Source of the DNA: Bacteroidales bacterium
GTDB lineage: Bacteria; Bacteroidota; Bacteroidia; Bacteroidales; UBA7960
Direction of reading: 5' to 3'
Length of the DNA stretch: 53,746 bases
Assembly: GCA_019429365.1 (NCBI GenBank)
Contig: JAHYJD010000012.1
Span: 1 to 53,746, forward strand
Shown here: positions 7,062 to 15,515 of the stretch, piece by piece
How the letters are laid out: each line of letters starts with the position of its first letter
How positions within the stretch are numbered: position 1 is the stretch's first letter
The notes under the pieces: model-generated
Seen by the model: the letters and a program-made list of their open reading frames with translations, nothing else
Told to the model about the DNA's origin: nothing
Database searches by the model: none
Translations under genes and position numbers: made by a program

Positions 7062-8843
7062 TTAGGATGTCTTCCTGTAAATCCCTTCAAGGATCTCTTT
7101 GTATTTTGATTCGATCACATCTCTTTTCAATTTCAGGCTGGCTGATAATTCTCCTGACAAGGGTGACCATTCGTCGGCCACAAGCCGGAAACGCAAAATC
7201 TTCTCCGGCTCTGAAAGTGACTTGTTTAACCGGGCAATCTCTTGTTTGTATACTTCCCAGACTTCTGGCAGACAGATAAGCTCAGCATGGCCTTGTCCGG
7301 CAAATAGTTGTTGCGATTGGCACCACTCCTTGAGGTATTTAAAGTCGGGCACCAGCAGTGCACTGGCAAACTTCTGATGCTCTCCAACCACCATCACCTG
7401 ATCGATAAAAGCTGATTCCTTGAGCTTGTTTTCAATGGGCTGCGGTGCTACAAACTTTCCGTTCGAGAGTTTGAAAATCTCTTTTTTTCTGTCGGTCACA
7501 TTCAGGAATTTGCCATCGACCCATGCGCCAACATCTCCGGTATGAAACCATCCTTCTTCATCAATAACTGACCTGGTCAGGTCCTCATCTTTATAATATC
7601 CTATCATCAAATTTTCGCCCCGGGTGAGGATTTCACCGTCCTCGTTAATTTTTACCTCCACGCCATCGATCAATGCGCCGACGGTTCCCAGTTTGCAAAG
7701 GGCTTTTTCCTGGCGGTTGATGGTAATGATGGGCGATGTTTCTGTAAGGCCGTACATATTCAATATTTTGATGCCTGCTGCCCAGAAAACCCTTTCAAGC
7801 CTGGGTTGAAGACTGGCCCCTCCGCAGCCCACCAACCGGGCACAGCCGCCAAGGGCCTCGCGCCATTTGCTGAAGATGAGCTTGTCGGCAATTTTAAGTT
7901 TGAATTCATAAAGCCAGCCATTTTCGCCGAAAGGCTTATACCGCAGACCAAGGCTGACGGCCCAGAAAAACAATGTTTTCTTTATGCCCTTCAGTCCCCG
8001 GCCTTTGGCCATGACATTATCGAAGACCTTTTCAAGAATTCTGGGCACGGCATCAAAGCCGGTGGCCTTAATTTCCCTGAGATTGATGGCAATGGTGCCC
8101 ATATTCTCGGCATAATAAATACAGGCTCCGGCATACTGGGTCTGGTAGTTGCCCAGTCTGCCACCTACATGGCATAAGGGGAGGATGTTCAGGTAGCGGT
8201 CGTCGGGGCCCAGCCGAAACACTTTTGCAGCGGCCAGGAAATTACTGACGAGATTTTTATGGGAAAGTAAAACGCCCTTCGAAGTGCCTGTAGTTCCTGA
8301 GGTATAAATTAAAGCCGCCGGATCGGAAGGGGTAATCTCATTTTTGATGCGCTCCAGCTTTTCTAAGGTTTCGGGCTTGCAATGCTGCCCTTTTTCAACC
8401 ACTTCCATCCAATGTCTTGAATTTTCTGTCTGGTCGAAGGTGTAAACAAACTCCACCTTTTCAACCTGATCGCAAACAGGATTTATGTTGCTGAATAATT
8501 TTTTGTCGGAGAGGATTACCATTCTGGCATCAGAGTGCTCCAAAACGTATTTGTACTCATCGCAGTTCAGGGAAGTATAAACGGGTACATGAATGACACC
8601 AACCATTGCCATACCCATGTCAGCAAAATTCCACTCAGGACGGTTATTGGTAATGGTGGCAATCTTTTCTCCTTTTTTGAAACCCAGCTCCAACAGCCCA
8701 AGGGCAAACCAGCGGGAATAATCATTGTATTCCTTAAAGCTGTATTTTCTCCATTTCCCTTCTGACTTGGCTGCAAGTGCGTCGGCACTGGGGGACTGGC
8801 TCAGGTTTTTGTCCAGTAAATCAAAGGTTCGGGTAGGTTCCAT
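7062..8843 (-). CDS. Long-chain acyl-CoA synthetase (AMP-forming)
   Basis: A 593-residue ANL-superfamily ligase that activates long-chain fatty acids to acyl-CoA with ATP. The P-loop YTSGTTGTSKG lies at 180-190. Further family motifs are YGLTETSP, the hinge-region TGDVGAW with DRKKEIFKLSNGK, and a C-terminal lysine in SASLKLKRD that is expected to catalyse adenylation. I start the protein at the ATG at 8843 (MEPTRTFDLL); the open frame reaches a TTG at 8873 but that lies on the promoter side. No signal peptide is seen; such enzymes are cytoplasmic or peripheral on the inner membrane. It leads a probable operon with the GNAT-like gene. A second, shorter acyl-CoA ligase is encoded at 13658-15319, so the two probably differ in chain length or pathway. 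Confidence 0.9.
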   Translation of the reverse strand: MEPTRTFDLLDKNLSQSPSADALAAKSEGKWRKYSFKEYNDYSRWFALGLLELGFKKGEKIATITNNRPEWNFADMGMAMVGVIHVPVYTSLNCDEYKYVLEHSDARMVILSDKKLFSNINPVCDQVEKVEFVYTFDQTENSRHWMEVVEKGQHCKPETLEKLERIKNEITPSDPAALIYTSGTTGTSKGVLLSHKNLVSNFLAAAKVFRLGPDDRYLNILPLCHVGGRLGNYQTQYAGACIYYAENMGTIAINLREIKATGFDAVPRILEKVFDNVMAKGRGLKGIKKTLFFWAVSLGLRYKPFGENGWLYEFKLKIADKLIFSKWREALGGCARLVGCGGASLQPRLERVFWAAGIKILNMYGLTETSPIITINRQEKALCKLGTVGALIDGVEVKINEDGEILTRGENLMIGYYKDEDLTRSVIDEEGWFHTGDVGAWVDGKFLNVTDRKKEIFKLSNGKFVAPQPIENKLKESAFIDQVMVVGEHQKFASALLVPDFKYLKEWCQSQQLFAGQGHAELICLPEVWEVYKQEIARLNKSLSEPEKILRFRLVADEWSPLSGELSASLKLKRDVIESKYKEILEGIYRKTS

Positions 8844-8877
8844 GGCCGTGGGTTTGTTTCTTTCAAAGAACAATAAA

Positions 8878-8885
8878 CAAATATA
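8878..8885 (-). promoter_or_regulatory. -7 element of the acyl-CoA synthetase gene
   Basis: TATATTTG on the minus strand fits TAnnTTTG, about 35 bases upstream of the ATG at 8843. No clear TTG is found at the proper distance. It supports the ATG rather than the TTG at 8873 as start. Confidence 0.5.
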
Positions 8886-9115
8886 TGAAAAACAGGAATC
8901 TTAGAGATGCTTTAAAGGGATTAATGAACGGGGACAGACAATTTCTGTGATCATCCCTGACCTGAAATTTCGCAAAAACTCACCATCAGCGTGCCTTTGC
9001 CCTGCACATAACGCTTTGTTGAATGCAAGCCAGCTTTTGCAAACTTAAACTGTTTTTGTCCGTTTCAACAGTCTTTCGGTTTTAGTTTTGCTTTTTTATT
9101 AATTCTTAAAAACTC
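8886..9115. other. Divergent intergenic region
   Basis: The gap between the divergent acyl-CoA ligase and phosphosugar mutase genes (8844-9167) is 324 bases. Apart from the -7 elements at its two ends I see no gene, RNA or repeat in it. Confidence 0.5.
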
Positions 9116-9123
9116 TATCTTTG
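9116..9123 (+). promoter_or_regulatory. -7 element of the phosphosugar mutase gene
   Basis: TATCTTTG fits TAnnTTTG and lies 44 bases before the ATG at 9168. The -33 element is not clear. Confidence 0.55.
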
Positions 9124-9167
9124 GGGAACCAAATCAGGTTTGTTGCCTGCCTTAAAATTTAAAAGCT

Positions 9168-10907
9168 ATGAACAAAGTCGATGCTGCCGTACTGGAGCGC
9201 GCCCAAAAATGGCTGGGCGCTTCGTTTGATGAAGATACCCGAAATCAGGTGAAGACCCTGATGGACAACGACCCGGTGGGTTTAACCGATGCGTTTTACC
9301 GCGACCTGGAATTTGGCACTGGGGGGTTGCGTGGCATTATGGGTGTGGGTACCAACCGAATGAATAAATATACCGTTGGCATGGCCACCCAGGGGCTGGC
9401 CAACTACCTGAAACTTTCTTTTCCCGATATTCAGCAGATTTCGGTAGCCATTGCGCACGATAGCCGCAACAACAGCGCATACTTTGCCGAGATCTCTGCC
9501 GAGATTCTTTCGGCAAACGGCATAAAGGTATATCTGTTTGAGGGCCTAAGGCCAGTGCCGGAGCTGAGCTTCGCGGTAAGGGAGCATGCTTGTCAAAGCG
9601 GAATAGTTATCACAGCCTCACACAACCCCAAGGAATACAATGGCTACAAGGTTTACTGGGATGATGGCGGGCAACTGGTGCCGCCGCACGACATAAACGT
9701 GATCAAAGAGGTGCAGAAAATTACTTCGGTTGATCAGGTGCGCTTTGGCCGCGTGGAAGACCTCATTGAGATGCTGGACGAAGATTTTGACCGCCTCTAC
9801 CTGGAAAGAATAAGGACTTATTCTCTTTCGCACGATAACAACCGCAAGCATAGCGACCTGAAGATCGTTTTTACGCCCATTCACGGCGCGGCTGTGAAGC
9901 TCGTCCCTGCGGCGCTTAAGGCCTTTGGCTTCGAAAAAATTTACAACGTTCCGGAGCAGGACGTGGTAAGTGGCGATTTTCCCACGGTTCATTCGCCCAA
10001 TCCTGAGGAACCCGCCGCACTTAAAATGGCCCTCGACAGGGCCCGCGAAGAAGATGCCGAGCTGGTGATGGCAACCGATCCCGATGGCGACAGGGTAGGG
10101 GTAGCTGTGAAAGACCAATGGGGAGAATATGTGCTCCTCAATGGCAACCAAACGGCTTCTCTGATTACCAGTTATTTGCTTAGTAAATGGAAAGAAGATG
10201 GCAAACTTACTGGCAATGAGTTTGTGGTGAAAACAATTGTTACCAGCGAATTGCTTAAAAATATTGCTGAACATTACGGGGTTGAGTGCTTTGATGTGCT
10301 CACCGGGTTTAAATACATTGCCGAGATCATTCGTGAGCTCGAAGGCAAAAAGACTTTCATTGCGGGTGGGGAAGAAAGCTATGGATTTTTGGTGGGCGAT
10401 TATGTACGCGATAAAGATGCCATAATAACCTGCTGCTTTGTGGCCGAAGCAGCCGCCTGGGCCCGCGAGCAGGGCAAGAGTCTTTTCGAGACGCTCATCG
10501 ACCTGTATGTGGAGCATGGATTCTTTCTCGAAAAACTGATCTCCATCACCAAAAAGGGTAAGGCCGGACTGGAAGAAATACAGGCCATGATGCAAGGGTT
10601 CCGCAGCAAACCACCGCAGGAATTGAACGGCATAAAAGTATTGGAAATCAAGGATTACGGGACTTCCAAAGCCAGCAATTTACTTGCCCAAACGGAAAAA
10701 CCAATTGACCTTCCCAAATCGAACGTGTTGCAATTTTTCCTGGAAGATGGCAGCAAAATCACCGTGCGGCCCTCAGGCACCGAACCCAAGATTAAATTTT
10801 ATTTTGGAGCCAAGGGGCTGCTTGGAAAGGCTGCTGACTTCGAAAAGGTGAATGAGCAGCTCGAAAAGAAAATCGAAGGATTTGTTAAAGCCTTGGGGCT
10901 GAAGTAA
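9168..10907 (+). CDS. Phosphoglucomutase/phosphomannomutase family enzyme
   Basis: A 579-residue alpha-D-phosphohexomutase that moves phosphate between C6 and C1 of a hexose phosphate; the length and N-terminal EFGTGGLRGIMG fit the long PgcA-type phosphoglucomutases. All four active-site motifs are present: TASHNP (149-154) with the phosphoserine Ser151, the metal-binding DPDGDR (304-309), sugar-binding GEESYG (401-406), and the phosphate-binding RPSGTEP (534-540). The protein is cytoplasmic. It stands alone between divergent and convergent neighbours, with its own promoter. Glucose phosphate is the likeliest substrate given the family length, and the pullulanase and sugar symporter in the same window suit glycogen or glucan metabolism, but this is inference. 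Confidence 0.92.
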   Translation: MNKVDAAVLERAQKWLGASFDEDTRNQVKTLMDNDPVGLTDAFYRDLEFGTGGLRGIMGVGTNRMNKYTVGMATQGLANYLKLSFPDIQQISVAIAHDSRNNSAYFAEISAEILSANGIKVYLFEGLRPVPELSFAVREHACQSGIVITASHNPKEYNGYKVYWDDGGQLVPPHDINVIKEVQKITSVDQVRFGRVEDLIEMLDEDFDRLYLERIRTYSLSHDNNRKHSDLKIVFTPIHGAAVKLVPAALKAFGFEKIYNVPEQDVVSGDFPTVHSPNPEEPAALKMALDRAREEDAELVMATDPDGDRVGVAVKDQWGEYVLLNGNQTASLITSYLLSKWKEDGKLTGNEFVVKTIVTSELLKNIAEHYGVECFDVLTGFKYIAEIIRELEGKKTFIAGGEESYGFLVGDYVRDKDAIITCCFVAEAAAWAREQGKSLFETLIDLYVEHGFFLEKLISITKKGKAGLEEIQAMMQGFRSKPPQELNGIKVLEIKDYGTSKASNLLAQTEKPIDLPKSNVLQFFLEDGSKITVRPSGTEPKIKFYFGAKGLLGKAADFEKVNEQLEKKIEGFVKALGLK

Positions 10908-10951
10908 TTTCCGTAAGGTAATCACAGATCCAAAAACAAATCTTCCTCTTC

Positions 10952-11557
10952 CTATCTGAAAAGGCTTCTGGCTGTTTTCAGGCTTTCTTCGGCATGGGAA
11001 TCGTTGGGGTTGGCGCGGTAATTCTTGTAGGCTTCAATAAAATCAGGGTGCTTACGGAAGAGCAGTTGCAGGCGGGTGTCAACGGGTGTGATCCACATAA
11101 ACAGACAAAACAGGCCCAGTATGGCCGAACGGCGGTAAAACTGCCTCAGGTAGGGCGCATCCTGCCTGTTAAGGCGATGGTAAACCAGGGTGAAACTTGT
11201 GGCAAAAACCACGAAGAAGAAACCGGTCGCCAGCATGAAATTCATGCCCTGGTAAAAATAAATGCCATACATGATAGCGATGGTGCAAAAGGAATAAATA
11301 AGTCCCATAAGTATGCCTGAAGCCACCATGAAAGGCGTAAACTTGCTACGCGATTTAGGGGTGGCAAGGTCTTGTAGGGAAGCCCGGTTGAAAATAAAGA
11401 ACCCGAACCACATATAAAAGATGGCCAAAAGCACCATGGCGGTAATCAGCAGGCCGTTGAGCGCCGTGCCAAAAGCAAAGCGAAACATCACCAGACCAAT
11501 GGTAATCAGCCCCATATAATATTCAATCTTTTTAAAAACTGTCTTGTTGTTGTCCAT
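10952..11557 (-). CDS. Uncharacterised multi-pass membrane protein
   Basis: A 201-residue protein with about five hydrophobic segments: two near residues 15-60, two near 80-125 and one near 145-160. The C-terminal 45 residues are hydrophilic and look cytoplasmic, rich in charged residues and asparagine. I recognise no family. I chose the ATG at 11557 (MDNNKTVFKK); the frame continues to a GTG at 11584 without added support. It lies convergent to the mutase gene and downstream of murB on the same strand, with 62 bases between, so it could be cotranscribed with murB. No function is proposed. Confidence 0.7.
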   Translation of the reverse strand: MDNNKTVFKKIEYYMGLITIGLVMFRFAFGTALNGLLITAMVLLAIFYMWFGFFIFNRASLQDLATPKSRSKFTPFMVASGILMGLIYSFCTIAIMYGIYFYQGMNFMLATGFFFVVFATSFTLVYHRLNRQDAPYLRQFYRRSAILGLFCLFMWITPVDTRLQLLFRKHPDFIEAYKNYRANPNDSHAEESLKTARSLFR

Positions 11558-11646
11558 TGTTGAAAGATTCAGCTCTGACTGCACGCCAATTTACGAAAAA
11601 TTATGTGCATATATTGTCTGAAGTTTCTTTTTCTTGATTTTTTCTT

Positions 11647-12663
11647 TTATACGATGTTTACCTCGGTTTCCAGGGAAACCCCAAATGTTTTGCTTACAGA
11701 GGCTTTGATTTTCTCTGACAGGGCTGCAATCTCCCCGCCGCTGGCCTTTCCATAGTTTACCAGCACCAGTGCCTGCAAAGGATGCACACCGGCATCGCCC
11801 TCCCGGAATCCTTTCCAGCCCGCCTGTTCAATGAGCCAGCCTGCAGCCAGCTTCATGCCGCCCTTATCGGGGAAAGCCACCAGACCAGGATATTCGGCCT
11901 TGAGGCGCTCGAAAACAGATTGCTCCACCACCGGATTTTTGAAAAAGCTGCCCGCATTGCCCGTAACGGCCGGATCGGGAAGTTTACTCTGGCGAATGCT
12001 GCAAACCACCTCGCGCACATCGGCAATGGTGGGTTGGAGAACACCACGCTGCTGCAGCTCGGCTTGAATAGCCCCGTAACCAAGGTTTAGCAAATGATTT
12101 TTTTTGCGAAGTCGGAAATTTACCGATAGTATCACATATTTACCCTTGGCTTCCCGCTTAAAAATGCTGTCGCGATATCCAAACTGGCATGCTTGCGCGG
12201 AAAAATACCGGACCTGCCCATTGTCTTTTTCAAAAGCCTCCAGGCTTTCAAAGCAATCCTTCAGCTCCACACCGTAGGCGCCAATGTTTTGAATGGGACT
12301 GCTTCCTACATGGCCCGGTATCAGCGAAAGGTTTTCGAGGCCACCCCAGCCGTGCAACACACAGAAACTTACAAACTGGTCCCAATCTTCGCCTGCAGCG
12401 GCTTTCACCACCACTTCGCTTTCGTTTTCTTCTACTACCTCTATGCCTTTGAGGTTGATTTTGATCACCAGCCCTTCGTAATGGTCTGTGAAAAGCAGAT
12501 TGCTTCCTCCTCCCAGCAAAAGATGGGGAGTGGTTTCGATAGGAAAAAGATCGTACACCTGTTGCAATTCATTCAAGGTTTCCACTTCGGCAAAGTACCT
12601 TGCAGAAACATCTATACCAAAAGTATTGAGGCTTTTTAAAGAATGGTTCTCAATGATGCGCAT
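11647..12663 (-). CDS. murB: UDP-N-acetylmuramate dehydrogenase MurB (type I)
   Basis: A 338-residue cytoplasmic FAD enzyme that reduces UDP-GlcNAc-enolpyruvate to UDP-MurNAc with NADPH in peptidoglycan synthesis. The FAD-binding GGGSN is at 51-55, followed by GLENLSLIPGHVGSSPIQNIGAYGVE. The catalytic set expected from E. coli MurB is present: Arg164 in FGYRDS, Ser239 in NAGSFFKNP as proton donor, and Glu334 in ETEVNIV. The protein ends shortly after that glutamate, so it lacks the short C-terminal tail of the E. coli enzyme. The start is the ATG at 12663 (MRIIENHSL); an upstream extension to 12744 would cross the promoter and the sigma-factor terminator, so I reject it. Confidence 0.95.
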   Translation of the reverse strand: MRIIENHSLKSLNTFGIDVSARYFAEVETLNELQQVYDLFPIETTPHLLLGGGSNLLFTDHYEGLVIKINLKGIEVVEENESEVVVKAAAGEDWDQFVSFCVLHGWGGLENLSLIPGHVGSSPIQNIGAYGVELKDCFESLEAFEKDNGQVRYFSAQACQFGYRDSIFKREAKGKYVILSVNFRLRKKNHLLNLGYGAIQAELQQRGVLQPTIADVREVVCSIRQSKLPDPAVTGNAGSFFKNPVVEQSVFERLKAEYPGLVAFPDKGGMKLAAGWLIEQAGWKGFREGDAGVHPLQALVLVNYGKASGGEIAALSEKIKASVSKTFGVSLETEVNIV

Positions 12664-12687
12664 GGGTTGTTGGTAAAAGGCAGGTTG

Positions 12688-12695
12688 CAAAGGTA
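12688..12695 (-). promoter_or_regulatory. -7 element of murB
   Basis: TACCTTTG on the minus strand fits TAnnTTTG, 24 bases upstream of the murB ATG. It directly follows the terminator of the sigma-factor gene. Confidence 0.6.
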
Positions 12696-12707
12696 ATGTT
12701 AACAGAC

Positions 12708-12732
12708 AAAAAAACCGGGAATACTCCCGGTT
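12708..12732 (-). terminator. Intrinsic terminator of the sigma-factor gene
   Basis: On the minus strand AACCGGG and CCCGGTT form a 7-bp stem with a 6-base loop, followed by seven U residues (plus-strand A-run at 12708-12714). It lies 24 bases after the sigma-factor stop. Confidence 0.88.
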
Positions 12733-12756
12733 AAAGCAGTTCAAGAAAATATTTGT

Positions 12757-13344
12757 TTATCGCGTAAGGATGATCTCCTTTTCACTTACCATTTTCCTGA
12801 GGTTAATCAGGGCATAGCGCATGCGCCCCAATGCAGTGTTGATGCTCACATTGGTCTGCTCGGCAATGTCCTTAAAGCTCATGTCCTGGTAATGCCTCAT
12901 TTTCAGCACTTCTTTCTGCTCTTCGGGCAGGTACTCAACCAGCCTTTGCACATCACTATGAATCTGCGCAATGATCATCTTGTCTTCAACCGTTTCCTCA
13001 TACACCTTTAGGGTTTCGAACAGGTCGTATTCCTCGCTGTTTTCGATAAAAGGCATGCGCTTCGATTTGCGGAAGAAGTCGATAATAAGGTTGTGCGCAA
13101 TGCGCATAACCCATGGCAAAAACTTGCCCTCCTCGTTGTAGGCGCCAGCACGCAAGGTATTAATCACCTTAATGAAGGTGTCCTGAAAAATATCCTCGGC
13201 CAGATGTTTGTCTTTTACAATGAGTAAAATGTAAGAAAAGACTTTGCGCTGATGCCGTTTTACTAATTCTTCGAGTGAAGAGTGATCACCGTTAATGAAC
13301 TGACGTATTAACTCCTGATCGCTGATTACGCGGTCATTCATCAT
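12757..13344 (-). CDS. ECF-type RNA polymerase sigma factor
   Basis: A 195-residue sigma-70 family factor with the two ECF domains. Region 2 covers roughly residues 10-95, with the core-binding and -10-recognising stretch LAEDIFQDTFIKV. Region 4 covers roughly 130-185, with the helix-turn-helix MSFKDIAEQTNVSINTALGRMR. Between them is a charged linker. No anti-sigma factor gene lies next to it, so it may be constitutive or controlled elsewhere. The start is the first of two ATGs at 13344, because it is preceded by a good AGGAGG ribosome-binding site 5 bases upstream, rare among genes in this window. The gene has a strong promoter and its own terminator, so it is monocistronic. The regulon cannot be deduced. 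Confidence 0.93.
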   Translation of the reverse strand: MMNDRVISDQELIRQFINGDHSSLEELVKRHQRKVFSYILLIVKDKHLAEDIFQDTFIKVINTLRAGAYNEEGKFLPWVMRIAHNLIIDFFRKSKRMPFIENSEEYDLFETLKVYEETVEDKMIIAQIHSDVQRLVEYLPEEQKEVLKMRHYQDMSFKDIAEQTNVSINTALGRMRYALINLRKMVSEKEIILTR

Positions 13345-13349
13345 AATTG

Positions 13350-13355
13350 CCTCCT
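13350..13355 (-). promoter_or_regulatory. Strong Shine-Dalgarno of the sigma-factor gene
   Basis: AGGAGG on the minus strand, 5 bases before the ATG at 13344. It stands out because most genes here have weak or no Shine-Dalgarno sequence, and it fixes the start. Confidence 0.75.
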
Positions 13356-13439
13356 GAATTTAAGAACAAGAGTATACGTCTATTCGATAATCATTCCTCC
13401 AATTTTAATGAGACATCAAGCGATTTATGAAGAGCAGAG

Positions 13440-13470
13440 CAAATATAGGTGATTTTTTTTCAGCATTCAA
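13440..13470 (-). promoter_or_regulatory. Promoter of the sigma-factor gene
   Basis: On the minus strand TTG (13470-13468), a 20-base spacer, and TATATTTG (13447-13440): a full match to the Bacteroidota housekeeping promoter. It gives a 5' leader of about 90 bases. Confidence 0.75.
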
Positions 13471-13589
13471 GAAAAAAATGCTTTTTTGTATTTTTAACAT
13501 TAAAATTTTCTGTCGATAAAGATATATTAATCTTCAACCAGAAAACCAATTGTAATTACGAGATCTATACAGGTGTTTTCCACTAGGTG

Positions 13590-13628
13590 AATGAGGCTGG
13601 CACTGAAAAAATCAATGCCAGCCTCATT
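13590..13628. terminator. 13-bp inverted repeat downstream of acyl-CoA ligase 2
   Basis: AATGAGGCTGGCA (13590-13602) and TGCCAGCCTCATT (13616-13628) pair perfectly around a 13-base loop. It lies 29 bases after the ligase stop (minus strand). There is no U-run, so it may be a terminator of a less usual kind or an mRNA 3'-end stabiliser. The rest of the 313-base gap (13345-13657) holds only the sigma-factor promoter. Confidence 0.6.
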
Positions 13629-13657
13629 CGAAAAATTAGCCTGATTATGCGGATTGA

Positions 13658-15319
13658 TTACTCTTCAACCGTATACAGGAAGCGTTTGATGCTCTTCTTG
13701 GGAGTTTTCTCAAACTCTTCGGGTACTATTTTGATACGACTCACGTTCATGAAGTTGGGCAATTCGTGGTTAAGGTGTTTGCGGTGGCCTTCCATAATCT
13801 CATTGATCTGGGCTTCGCTCAGTCCGGCTTTGTTGGCAGCCTCCATGTCAGGGTAAATCAGGGCAACCAGTTGTTCGTTCTTTTCTACCACTAGGGCTTC
13901 CTGCACGTAAGGCAGGTTGTTGTATTTGTTTTCGATCTCTTCGGGGTAAATGTTTTGTCCTGAAGCTCTCAGTATCATGCTTTTACTGCGACCCTTGATG
14001 TAAATGAAGTTGTCCTTGTCTATCACGCCCAGGTCGCCGGTGTGCAGCCAGCCCTCCTTGTCGAGGGCCGCAGCAGTGGCTTCTTCGTTTTTGAAATAGC
14101 CCAGCATTACGTTTTCGCCCCTTACCAGGATCTCGCCCACCTCGTTGTAGGGGTCCGAGCTATCGATTTTTACCTCCATGTTGTCAACAATCTTTCCTGC
14201 TGAGCCCAGGCGGGTCTTGTCCCAGTTGGCATAGCTTATCAGTGGTCCGCATTCAGTCATGCCATAACCAATGCTGAAAGGAAACTTAATTTTGTTGAAG
14301 AAAATTTCCACATCTTTATTCAGGGCAGCCCCGCCTATAACGACTTCGTGGAAGTTGTTTCCAAAGGCCATGCTAAGCTTTTCGCGAATTTTTTTCTTGA
14401 TTACATTGTTGATGATGGGGGTGTTGAGCAGCACTTTCATGCTGGGTTTGCTGATTACAGGCAACAGCTGTTTTTTGTAAATCTTTTCAATGACCAGAGG
14501 CACCGAAAGAACCAATCGTGGTTTTATATTCTTGAAGGCTTCGAGAATCAAAGCCGGGCTGGGCGTTTTGGTGAGGAACGTGACATGGCAGCCCAGGGTA
14601 AAGGGCCACAGAAACTCAAAAGCGCAGCCATAGGTGTGGGCCAGGGGCAGAAACGAAACAATTTTGTCGCCCGGATCGAGGGGCATATTGTTATTGGCAT
14701 AAACTACATTAGCCGTTAGGCTGTTGTGGTGTATCATTACGCCCTTGGTGAAACCGGTGGTGCCTGAAGTATAGCTGATTTCGGCCAATTCTGAGTTCGG
14801 AACCGGCTTATAATTTGCATCTTCGGGCTTCAGCCCACCCGGGTATTTGGCCAGGAATACTTTTTCTGCTTCAGCCTTCTTTTTCTCACAATCTTTGTTC
14901 TTTCCGCATGCCAGCAATGAAAAATCCTGCAGCGAAAAAACCCCAAGCAATTTCTTCATTTCGCCAATCTCGAGGTTATCAAAAATATTGTCGGCGGCAA
15001 ACATAAGCAACGAATCGCTGTGATTGGTAATGTGGTGCACATCGTTGGGCTTGAAATCGGGCAAGATCGGAACTATTACAGCACCGTAAGTAATGGTGCC
15101 CAGGAAGGTTACTCCCCAGTTGGCGGAATTTTTCCCGATAAGGGCCACCTTGTCGCCTTTCTCTACCCCCAGTGCCTCAAAAAGACAATGCAGGCGCGCA
15201 ATGCGGGTGGCAACCTCCTTAAAGGTTAAACTTTCGCCCTTATAGTCAGTCATCGATTCCAGCTCCCAATTCTTGCGAATACTACCGCTGATAAATTCTG
15301 TCAGGTTTTCCTTCATCAT
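13658..15319 (-). CDS. AMP-dependent fatty acid-CoA ligase 2
   Basis: A 553-residue ANL-superfamily acyl-CoA synthetase. The P-loop YTSGTTGFTKG is at 183-193. GYGMTECGPL is the A5-type motif, then RGENVMLGYFKN, TGDLGVID and the hinge KGRSKSMILRASGQNIYPEEIE. The C-terminal TPKKSIKR (539-546) carries the likely catalytic lysine. It is about 40 residues shorter than the ligase at 7062-8843 and lacks that protein's extended middle region, so the two are not recent duplicates. Fatty acid is the likely substrate, but chain length or an aromatic acid cannot be decided from sequence. The start follows the usual MKENLTEFI type N-terminus; two adjacent ATGs exist. It is divergent from uvrA. Confidence 0.88.
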   Translation of the reverse strand: MMKENLTEFISGSIRKNWELESMTDYKGESLTFKEVATRIARLHCLFEALGVEKGDKVALIGKNSANWGVTFLGTITYGAVIVPILPDFKPNDVHHITNHSDSLLMFAADNIFDNLEIGEMKKLLGVFSLQDFSLLACGKNKDCEKKKAEAEKVFLAKYPGGLKPEDANYKPVPNSELAEISYTSGTTGFTKGVMIHHNSLTANVVYANNNMPLDPGDKIVSFLPLAHTYGCAFEFLWPFTLGCHVTFLTKTPSPALILEAFKNIKPRLVLSVPLVIEKIYKKQLLPVISKPSMKVLLNTPIINNVIKKKIREKLSMAFGNNFHEVVIGGAALNKDVEIFFNKIKFPFSIGYGMTECGPLISYANWDKTRLGSAGKIVDNMEVKIDSSDPYNEVGEILVRGENVMLGYFKNEEATAAALDKEGWLHTGDLGVIDKDNFIYIKGRSKSMILRASGQNIYPEEIENKYNNLPYVQEALVVEKNEQLVALIYPDMEAANKAGLSEAQINEIMEGHRKHLNHELPNFMNVSRIKIVPEEFEKTPKKSIKRFLYTVEE

Positions 15320-15465
15320 AGCTTTTCAGTTTTTCTGGTTTGTAAAAAGGCTACTCTCCCACCAAAGGGAAAAACACTGCAAGGTACAAATAAATGTTTA
15401 ACTTAAATATAAGATTCCCTTGGTGGAAAGACCTGCCGGCAAAAAAAATGAGTACTTCAGATGGC

Positions 15466-15496
15466 TTGGGGCAGAAGATTTAAAAGTTTAACTTTG
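15466..15496 (+). promoter_or_regulatory. Promoter of uvrA
   Basis: TTG at 15466-15468, a 20-base spacer and TAACTTTG at 15489-15496: a full Bacteroidota promoter. The start codon at 15516 follows 19 bases later, so the leader is very short. No SOS-box was recognised. Confidence 0.75.
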
Positions 15497-15515
15497 CAAG
15501 TTATTTTTTTCTGAA

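Noticed and set aside
9618-10595. 325-codon open frame antisense to the phosphosugar mutase
   Set aside because: Shadow frame: the plus-strand protein has all catalytic motifs, and the antisense product has no domain and an odd His/Phe-rich composition.
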